Source: Pogonophryne albipinna
Taxonomy: Eukaryota > Chordata > Actinopteri > Perciformes > Artedidraconidae
Assembly (NCBI GenBank): GCA_028583405.1
Contig: CM053263.1
Span: forward strand, 4,879,804-4,943,803
DNA: 64,000 nt
Direction of reading: 5' to 3'
Shown: in pieces, positions 48,136-64,000 of the stretch
Layout: each line of letters begins with the position of its first letter
Numbering within the stretch: position 1 is the stretch's first letter
Made by a program: the position numbers and the translations under genes
Notes under the pieces: generated by a model
What the model saw: the letters and a program-made list of their open reading frames with translations, nothing else
What the model was told of the DNA's origin: nothing
Databases searched by the model: none

Positions 48136-49561
48136 ATGGTGGAGCAAACTAGACAGCCAAGGCGCGTGGTGTCCCTGCAGGCTGGACTTGGGGAAGGGGA
48201 CACTGACGTCCTGCTAGACGTGAACCTCAGGTATTAGACCATTCCCCAAATTAGTGAGAAAAACAACAACAACAATAATGCTCAGACAGACGTCAAGTGG
48301 GATCAATTGTACCAAAAATAAACAAAAACTGTATAAAAACAGTGGTTGATGGTCAACAATTACATTTATTTAAGTACTGTGCCTAAGTTTGATTTGGGAG
48401 TACTTGTATTTAACTCGAGTATTTAAATATTCTTTTCTTTTATACTCATATACTTACTTGTAGTATATATAAACTACTCTAATAAAGAGCCAAATATTGT
48501 ACTGACTACTTTTATTTGATACATCTAGCTACTTTTAAGATTATACAATAAATAATAGGAATAATATATAATGAACCAAGTTTATAAAATCAGATATTGA
48601 TCCCTTGGTGAGATTCACAAGCTCAGCATTATGTAAAGAAAATAAAGCTTCTCCTTTACTGGCAGCAACTTTAAAGTAATTGGGTTTTGTTTTAACATCT
48701 AATTTATATGAATAAATCCCCCAAAATGTGGTACATGCTACTACTTTTTCCTCAAAGTGTGTGTGAGAACATTGTGAACATAACTGAATCAGAGTGATTG
48801 TGGTTACCCTGCAGGATAAATGACAGGGCTGCGCGGGCCTTTGGGAGCCAGTTGGCTGCGATTGGAGACCAGATGGACCAGGAGTGGGCCGGCAGACGGA
48901 CCCCCTGGCTCCCCCCTCCTCTCCACATGCTGAGACCAGCGCAGGCCCTGACCAGGACCATATACCGGTATAACATCTGTTACAAAGAACATCTACTCCA
49001 CCTCAACAGTTAAGTGACTGGCTGATAAAACATTGGTGTTTTTCTCTTCCAGGGATATCCACAGGCAGTTGTGGGGCTTCCAGGGCCTGTCTGCAGGGGT
49101 GAAGGCCTGGATAGAGAGCACTGCGCCTGGGCAGGGGATCTTCAGAGCAGACGCCTGGGCAGCCTGGGTAAAACGTATTCTGTCGTATTTTATCTGTCTC
49201 AAGTGACCTTTTCTAATTGCACAAAATCAGGGTTTGTATGGTGTTTCACGACTACAATTTAAGCAATATTAAGGTATAAAATATAAAAAATGTCCAATAT
49301 TGACCAAACTCTGAACTAACCCTGTACAAAACATAATTGATATGCATGCACATTTTTCCCTTCACATTCAAAATGTCTTATCGCAATGCTATTTCAAACT
49401 TGGGGCCAAATTATCCAAACAATAATATCATTTAATTTTCTTTCTTTTCACAGGTGTCCAATTTAAAACCAGTAGCCTGCGCTGGCTGGACCAGAGGAGC
49501 ACTAGGGACGGTGGCGCTGGTGGCTGCAGTCGCCATTTTCACTGCAATGTGGAAGGAATAA
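48136..49561 (+). CDS. bik: BIK-like BH3-only apoptosis inducer
   Basis: Pro-apoptotic tail-anchored protein whose BH3 helix neutralises BCL2-type survival proteins, mainly at the ER. Four coding exons: 48136-48230, 48815-48967, 49053-49167 and 49454-49561. All junctions keep phase and give 156 aa (human BIK is 160). The BH3 motif, around residues 41-55, reads RAFGSQLAAIGDQMDQEW, with the hallmark Leu-x3-Gly-Asp; human BIK has LACIGDEMD here. A hydrophobic C-terminal helix (residues ~137-153, GTVALVAAVAIFT) ending in MWKE fits a tail anchor. No BH1 or BH2 is visible. Position between ttll1 and mcat matches human BIK. Poly(A) signal aataaa at 50033-50038. Outside the BH3 and tail the sequence is poorly conserved, as usual for BIK. 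Confidence 0.88.
48360..48740 (+). repeat. Teleost interspersed repeat in bik intron
   Basis: Degenerate copy of the tacttgtatttaactcgag / taaactactctaataaag type found elsewhere in the window. Confidence 0.55.
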
Positions 49562-50032
49562 AAAGCCTAAAAAAAAGGGCCATAAGCAGGTCTTTTGGGC
49601 CATTATATCTTTGACAAAAAAAGTTTGCAAATGAATCACTATTATTACTTACTGATTTGTTTCTGCTGTTTACTTTGAATTCTCTTTTTTTGTATACTAT
49701 TTTGATTGCATTTAAAATTATATGACCAGAAACAGGAGTAAAAAAAAATTGTTAAATTAGTTGTGTGAAAATTGTTTGAATTGGTTTTACAGTGTTGCCC
49801 GAAGAGATGGCCAGCGTATTGTAGCAGTGACATGTTTCACAGATGTATTAATGTAAAAACTAATATTTTACCCATGAATGTACTGTTGCTGGCCTGCAGT
49901 CTTTATCCAGATTTGTTCTTACGGGTTTAAGAGACCACATTTTTTACAAATTATAAGTAGCCCGGCTTAATATAAAATGAAGGGAGCTGGACTTTCTGTG
50001 TCAGATTTGAACATGCTTTTTCATGTGATGCA

Positions 50033-50038
50033 AATAAA
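50033..50038 (+). terminator. bik: bik poly(A) signal (AATAAA)
   Basis: First canonical hexamer after the bik stop codon, 472 bases downstream. Confidence 0.6.
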
Positions 50039-50080
50039 CTTCTAAATGATGACATTTTGCAATTTCAATAATAAAAAATA

Positions 50081-50086
50081 TTTAAT
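50081..50086 (-). terminator. mcat: mcat poly(A) signal candidate (ATTAAA)
   Basis: Minus-strand ATTAAA 116 bases past the mcat stop codon. It lies within 50 bases of the bik AATAAA on the other strand. Confidence 0.45.
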
Positions 50087-50201
50087 TACACAATGATAAT
50101 ACACTTACAAGACCATACGAAGCAACCACAGGAGCTTACAGGTCTTTCTGTTGGTGTCCACACACACACGCACATTTTTTGACCTTCACACCTCTTCATA
50201 T

Positions 50202-52745
50202 TTAGTCTTCTTCATGAATGGCCACGTCCACATGTTCATACGTTTTGAAGGCCTTCATGTTACACCTCTGTAGTGTGGCACCGAGCTGATTTCCCGGGCC
50301 GACCTCGTAGGTGTAAGGGAACTTCTTTCCGTGCGTCCTCTCGTAGATCTCGTGCAGCGTTTGCTCCCACTTCACCGGCGACACCAGCTGCGTCACCAGC
50401 TGCCGGCGCACGTGTTTCTCGTTCATGTAGCGCTTTCCGTCCACGTTAGAGTACACGTTGATGTCGGGACGACGGACCTGAACGGGAGAGAAATATAGAT
50501 TTTAGATGAAAAGGTGAGCTACTAAATTAAGAGTGTCGGCGAACAAATTGGCTAATGATGAGGTTACAAATGATCACATGACATGGAATGATGAAAATAA
50601 TTCATATTGAGGGGCAGAGGACGTCATTTTTTATTTTCCACAATACAAATGGTAGGTGAATGATGTAGGTTTGTTAAAGTTTGAATGAACTGATAAACCT
50701 TTTGTCCATAAAATGTCATAAAAAGGAGAAAATATGTATTTAGTTTACTATTAATGACAAGGAAACAAACACATATTTTGCACTTTAGCATGAATAATGA
50801 CTAATATTAACATTGGATTATTAAAATCAAGTCCAGATTTATATTTTGTTGATAGACTGATTAATTAATCGGTTAATTGTGGCAGTAGTCGTGTTTTTTT
50901 CCTTTTAATGGGAAGTTGGGAACCACCACACAAGAAATGTTAACACATTTCTTTTTTACATTTTGTAAATGGTTTATGTTGATGAAGTTTTCATTTAAAA
51001 CTATACAAGGTTTGTAATTATGGAGCAGCTCTTCTATAAGTGGGTGACTTGAGGGTGGGTCATGGGTGCCACAATATATTTTTTGACCAAACACTTTGAA
51101 CACGGTTTCACTATGAAAAAACTAGGCAACATGAACTTCAAGTACATGTTTATATAACATGATTAAGATGTGGCTTAATAAAACCTGTGACTGACCTCCA
51201 CCTGTCTGAGCACCTCTCTGAGCGGTTCAGTAGCCGACTCCATCAGCTTCGTGTGGAAGGCCCCGCTGACCAGGAGGGGTTTGGTCCTCATGAACTGGAG
51301 ACGTCGAGAGTTTTGCTGCAGGAAATCCAAAGCCTGAGGAGAGAATACAGTTATGATGAAATAGATTCAGAGCCTGTAAATTGTAAGCTCATCTAATCAC
51401 ACTTTTAGACAAATCAATATAACTGTACTTTAGATAAAACAACAAGGATTTGTGGTAAAAGTTGTCTCATCTGTTAATTAATAGCTATATTTTGGATGGC
51501 TGCCATAATGCTCCATACCTGCTGGTGCCCTGCAATGACCCTGCCATCAGGGAACAGGTAGTTGGCCACAGAGCAGACGGGCTCCTCGATCCCCAGGCTC
51601 ATGCAGTGCTCTTTAGCCTGCAGACAGGCGTGTTTATACTGAGCCTGAGGTCTACCAACAACGGACAGCATCCCACTGGGAACCAGCTCTGATGCTCTCT
51701 GCATGGCCTCTGCACGAACCTTCACCACATACAGAGCTATAGGACACAGAGAGGTTCATATAAAACATATTCATTTTTTAACTGAGCAACATAGTATTTG
51801 TCGTGTGTAAGTTAGGAAACAAACTTACCTTCTGCAAAGTTCATGGCTCCAGAAAAAACCAGAGCAGCAAATTCTCCAACACTAAAACCTGCAGCAGCGA
51901 CACACATCTCAATGGCCTGTGGACAAAAGTGTCAGAAGTTACATAAAACAATTAAATAATATGTATTATTATAAATTAAATTACTCAACAGCATATTGAG
52001 TTGACCATTATCTCCACTGCGTTAATTATATTTTATGATACTGTATACCTTTACCCTAATAATTTATTGTGCACCCTATAAGATTACTTTTTCAGAAGAT
52101 TTCAAAGAATACACATTTTAGTGGTATGATAAGAAATGCCCACTTTTACAAGCTGCAGCATTAAAGTGATTAGCACTATTGCATTCATAATTATAATCCT
52201 GTTATATATTACATATGGTTTTAAAATGGGGCATTCTGCATACATTGTACTTATATTGTATATATTTATATTTTACTCGGTAGTATTTCTGCTTAAACTG
52301 CTGGTCAATGGATTTTATGTTACTCGACTAATCGGACAGGCACCTTGGGGTTCTCGTGGTTGAGCCTCTCCACCGCAGCCAGGGAGGTGACGAACACGGC
52401 GGGCTGACAGTGCACCGTCCTCTGCAGCTCCTCCTCGGGGCCCTGCAGGCACAGAGACAGCAGGTCGTACCCGAGGATCTTCTGGGCCACCGTGAACATT
52501 TCTTTAACGTTAGGGTACTGCAGGAGTCCTCTACCCATGCCCACAAACTGGCTGCCCTGGCCGGGGAAGAGGAGCACGGAGCACTCGGCGGGGTCCTTCT
52601 TGGGTCTCCGCTGCTCCGGTGGCTCGCTGTCCGGGAGAGAAGCCGGGGTTTCGGGGTGTTTGGTACAGAGTCTCCTGCTCACAGACACCAGGCTGACCTT
52701 CCCTCTGGAGGCTGCTGACAGCCGGACACCCACTGAAGCCAGCAT
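50202..52745 (-). CDS. mcat: MCAT, mitochondrial malonyl-CoA:ACP transacylase
   Basis: Moves malonyl from CoA to acyl carrier protein in mitochondrial type II fatty-acid synthesis, the route that makes octanoate for lipoate. Five coding exons on the minus strand: 52344-52745, 51829-51916, 51519-51736, 51196-51333 and 50202-50477, in phase, 373 aa (human 390). The N-terminus is Arg/Ser-rich without acids for about 28 residues, as expected of a mitochondrial presequence. LLFPGQGSQFVGMG lies at ~59-72. The nucleophile elbow GFSVGE places Ser146 as catalytic. SGAFHTKLM gives the catalytic His263. QLVSPVKWEQT and EVGPGNQLGATL are typical of the C-terminal part. The 3' end meets bik tail-to-tail. 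Confidence 0.97.
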
Positions 52746-52867
52746 GGCGTCACCTGATTATGTCCTCACAGGTTAAGAAAGACCCATACTCTGTCTGGAA
52801 ATCTATAATTTATTTAGCAAGAACTATTAAGTGTATTCCTAACAGTCAACATGAGACAGTCCTGAGG

Positions 52868-52914
52868 GCCGCCATGTTAATTGACGTCACAAGGTTGATT
52901 TGTTCTTCTTCCGG
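52868..52914 (-). promoter_or_regulatory. mcat: mcat promoter cluster: YY1, CRE and ETS sites
   Basis: gccgccatgtt (52868-52878) is a YY1 core, tgacgtca (52882-52889) a full palindromic CRE, and cttccgg (52908-52914) an ETS/GABP site. They sit 120-170 bases upstream of the mcat start codon with no TATA box visible, typical of nuclear genes for mitochondrial enzymes. Confidence 0.6.
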
Positions 52915-53612
52915 TTAATCTCTATGTTCTTTCATCATACAGCGACACCTTCAGGTCATAATATGTCACGACTTTATATTCTAAAAACATTTACACTGAC
53001 TTTCTATTATCTTCCCCTCAATAAATATCTTTGTGAGAAAAAAGGTGACTATATGATACATTTATATTACACATACACACCAATACCAACATATGTGTGA
53101 TAATCTACTCTCTGATGATAAGAGCATCCTGCTATAATTCCACTGTTTAGCCCTTTGCTGGACTTGACTAAAAATAAAGACCAAGTTATAGGCTACAGCA
53201 TTCAGACAACCAATAAGGTAAAACCTTTTCAATCTGCGTTCAAAAATCAAAAATATACAGAAACAGATACTTTTATTTAATTAAAATCATTTTCGTGCAG
53301 TTTAATTTGAATAAAGATATCTTAGAGCGATTGTATGAATTAAAATGTGTTTCCCATGAAAATGAAAGAGTTATTAACAAAATGGTTTTTTTTCATCAAA
53401 ACTTTATTGTACAAAACCGTATTTCTCAAGTGAGTCAATTGTGTTGTATTAAATCCTGTATCATCACATGTTGTGTCATTATTGTTCTCCATTTTATTGT
53501 GCATTTAATATAATAAAATTAATTTAATAATACAATGCTTTTGCAGATTATTTTCTTGTATTATAAATAGCTTTTCTCCTTCCAGTCTCCACTCTCGGTC
53601 TAATCCAGATGT

Positions 53613-60742
<7,130 letters not shown>

Positions 60743-60969
60743 TTTGGAGACGTCTCTGTGCGCAAAAACAAATGCATTTCCAAGCGCAGCGCGGTGGCTT
60801 TTACTCAGCGACGGTCCAGCGAGTGGTGGAGAGAATTGCCAAATATAATGTGGGGCAGAGTACAGGCTGCTGTGCAAACTGCAAAGCACCGAGAGGATTC
60901 AGATGTAGGCCACACTTAAAGAGGCGGAGAGAAGAGACAAAGGTCTATACTTTACTCTGTGTTCAATAA

Positions 60970-63900
60970 TATAAAACAATATTAAAAAAAGGTTTGGTTT
61001 ACATTCTTCCCAATACTGTCTGGATACCGTTCTTCCAAGCCACTCCTTAAAACATGTAACGGAATACAATTAGAACAGTTTAAGGGCAAATCACATATAT
61101 CCAGCTAAATCCCCGAGCTATAGGATATTTATCCAGGCTACGGTTTAGATTTTTGATTTCCTCAAAGTGATACCAGCAAAACCAAGAATACAGATTCATG
61201 AGGCTTTAATGACACACCCCTTAGCTTTAGTACAGTTGTAGTAGAGAGTTTAAAATAATATATAGTATGTATTTATGTAATTCAAGGTTGTAATGGTGGC
61301 TATTCAAGAAAACATTATGAATTATCAATGTGACGCTTAATATTCGTAATTTTATGATATACTTGGAGCTGTGGAGATCTGATGGTGACAATCATTTGCA
61401 CCACTGTCCCTTCTGATCATTTGTTTTGGTAGAATTTAAGTCAAGTCAAGTGCATGTCAAAGCACCCAACCCAAAATGTTATTTAGAGGGCTCGGGAGCA
61501 TGTGGTTTCCCTGACTTAAGTTGTCGTTCCAACATATTTCAGATCTCCTACATAATGTGATGCCACTGCTGGTGGAGAACCTCAGGCTAATTAAGTTAAA
61601 CAAGGGCAGTGTAATCAGACAGAATATACCCACAAGCCTTGTTAGAGCACAATGTAGGCTAATCAATACCAGAATAGGGTCATGAAAAAGTAATTATATG
61701 GAGGCCACAACCCAGAGTGGATATATGTTGGCTTTAAAGTAATCTTTATGATGAATTATAATTATATACAGTAGCTATGTAGCATTGTTGATGGTTTTAG
61801 GCCCATAAACAAATCAATGTTAGGTCACGCTGTTGTGTTTTGTCACGCTCAGCAGTGCGTCTGTATCTGTTGTCTCCCTTCGTGGTATAAATGAGATGTC
61901 GTTCAGTTGGCCATAATTCAGAATTTCCCGTCCAGAGGTCTCATTGAGGATCGACCACTCCCAGCGCAGAGAATTTACCACCTTGGCACAATCCCAGCAC
62001 AGCCTTACTCAGGTCTTTAAAAGGCCCATTGGCGGTTCAAATCTGCCATCTGTCACAATGAGGGATTTCATTTCTTTTGCACTTTTAAGAGGAACAAATG
62101 TGCATTAAAACCCAAAAAGTGCTCTTCAGTGATTCACAAGAGGTTTATTAGACATTACATATTTTTATGTGGCTTTACTAATACCATATTTTGTCTGCAT
62201 ACTGACATACATAAATGTATCATTACATAATACCATTGCTATTTATATATTTACTATGTTCAAGGGCATTTACCTTGACATTCCCATCCCTGGTCAAATC
62301 GATATCATATCTGTGATAGTAAAGATTAATTTTTATTGGTGACATTATAGTTTCAGTCATGCTTGTTTGCACTCTTGGTGATTAATATACATTATAGCTA
62401 CTGACCAAATAATAGGTGTATCATACATTACAATGTAAGAGAAATCAAAAACTGTCCTGAATAGGAGAGATCTGATAATAATGGCCCCAATGTGAGACAT
62501 GGCTGCCATGGCTAGATGTGAAGCAACAGACAGTTAGCTTAGTGTCGCTAAAACTATAAACTGCTCGAAACAGCTAGCCTGGCTCTGTCTAATTATAACA
62601 AAATACACCTCCCAACCCCTTAAAAGCCCCTTATTCCACATTTGGCCTATATATCTGTCATTTAACCAGTGCATTAACTAGCTATAGGCTTTATGTAATG
62701 CTAAGGCTAACTGGCTGCTATCATGAGCTTCTTAATAAAGGATTAAATATAAATGTATTTCATTCAACTTGAGTTTAATATTAAAGATGAGTTTCATGCT
62801 ACTAAGCTAGTGGGTTGCACAACATCTGTGTCATGCCAATGTAGTTGAGCATTTAATGTTATATGTTATTCACAATACAGTTATTTTGTGCTTCCGAATA
62901 AAAAAACGTGAGTTATTTCTGAATAAGCAAACAAGCACATCTACAGGGAATTATTTTGAAGCAGTTGTTATCTTACAAAAGCACCTCACCATTACAGCGT
63001 GTCAGATGTATAGACAGAGCAAAACACAACAGACAGCAATATATTATTAAGCTATTTTATAAAGCACCATTTTACACATTGTAGTTTTTGTGATGGGAAC
63101 AGTAAATGACGCAGATACAAATATCTGTTTAAAACAGACAGACTAAATGATCTGAGATGGAAAACTGCTGGTGAACATTCCTGTGCATTTGGTGGCAAGA
63201 TGTAGTAGATCCCAGGATCTCCTAAAAATAGAATAGTTTAACCCTTCATTTTTACATTCTATACAATAATGCATAATCCATGCCAATATTTGAAAACTTC
63301 TGAACCAAATCAGAGGACAAAGTCATGTTGTACTGCTTTGAAATTTAAAAACTTAAGCTTATTCATTTCCCAAACCTATTTGTGATGTTAGACTTCTCAT
63401 TTGCAGGCATCAAATGGACACAACCCTCACCCCTTTTTTAAATTGTGCTGATCAGGCAAACACTGAGTGCAAAAGAGTTGAAAAATGTAAGTAGATGCTG
63501 TGTCTTGATGTTTTATTTATCATTACATTCCCATGTTCTTTTAATAATATCCTTACAACTTTGAGTGTTGGAGCAGATTTTGGAGCATTCAACCGAACAA
63601 ACCAAGCCCAGTATTGATAGCCATTTTCCAATGAAAGTAACTAGCAGCACAAGCTCTGAAAGTTGTTTAACTATCGCAAAAGCCACTTCAGGCCTCCCTC
63701 CAAAGCCTCTCCCCCCAAAAATACAAGTATGAATGTAAACATTTCATAGTGAGCATAAACTACAAATATTGCTATTTTTACTGCTCACAGCGGTAAGGCT
63801 AGCAGCTTGTGGGAGACTCCGTTGAGTGCATGCCAGAGCCAATGCAGCTAGACATCATGATCAGAGTTCTACACATTTTGCTTAAGCTTGCTGTTAGCGA

Positions 63901-64000
63901 TGCCACTAAAACAAAACCCAAAGCTCTGTAATTTGATGTTCCTTTTTGAAAGGCCCAAAAGGAGTTGTAGTTGATTTTTCTAGACACCCAACATGATCTA
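60970..64000. other. No gene recognised (upstream of def6)
   Basis: AT-rich, with only short frames lacking family signatures. A teleost repeat-like phrase (cagctagcctggctctgtct) occurs near 62570. The first few hundred bases should hold the def6 promoter; no TATA box or clear site cluster was seen. Confidence 0.5.

Noticed and set aside
60970..64000. Search for a further gene upstream of def6
   Set aside because: All open frames are under 75 aa with no splice-compatible partners or known motifs.

Overview
The window reads as nuclear DNA of a ray-finned (teleost) fish. Compact vertebrate genes with GT/AG introns lie among teleost-type DNA transposons, long (CA)n/(GT)n microsatellites and Pol III tRNA clusters. 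The gene order matches human 22q13.2 (PACSIN2-TTLL1-BIK-MCAT), plus a DEF6-family gene that mammals do not keep at this place.

Layout from left to right. (1) 0.3-20 kb: pacsin2, minus strand. Nine coding exons are visible, the last SH3 exon lies beyond the left edge, and a 10-kb intron 1 separates the ATG exon from a noncoding exon near 19.8 kb. Intron 1 holds several hAT-like and TTAA-type elements, a solo LTR and two dinucleotide tracts. (2) 21.4-23.5 kb: a hAT-like element and the 3' flank of ttll1. (3) 23.6-46.1 kb: ttll1, minus strand, nine coding exons that join without frame errors into 424 aa. Its 13.8-kb last intron contains a tRNA factory: isolated tRNA-Tyr genes followed by about six copies of a 1,769-bp tandem unit carrying tRNA-Tyr, tRNA-Val(AAC), a degraded tRNA-Tyr and a MITE. 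Outlying, broken units lie in the next two introns upstream; in one of them a PIF/Harbinger-like foldback element has split a tRNA-Val gene. (4) 46-50 kb: divergent bik on the plus strand, a 156-aa BH3-only protein. (5) 50-53 kb: mcat, minus strand, 373 aa, tail-to-tail with bik. (6) 53.6-60.7 kb: a def6-like gene, minus strand, 12 exons, 624 aa. (7) 60.8-64 kb: no recognisable gene.

The protein genes have unrelated roles: membrane curvature and endocytosis (pacsin2), tubulin polyglutamylation in cilia (ttll1), apoptosis (bik), mitochondrial fatty-acid synthesis (mcat) and Rac/Cdc42 signalling (def6). They are neighbours through conserved synteny, not shared function. Promoter sequence fits single-gene roles: an RFX X-box-like site beside the ciliary gene ttll1, and YY1/CRE/ETS sites beside the mitochondrial gene mcat. 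The most unusual content is the intronic tRNA-Tyr/tRNA-Val array, its pattern of homogenised and broken copies, and the transposon inside a tRNA gene.

Exon limits were read by eye from splice signals, reading phase and remembered family sequence. Noncoding exon outer ends, UTR ends and transposon family names are less certain.
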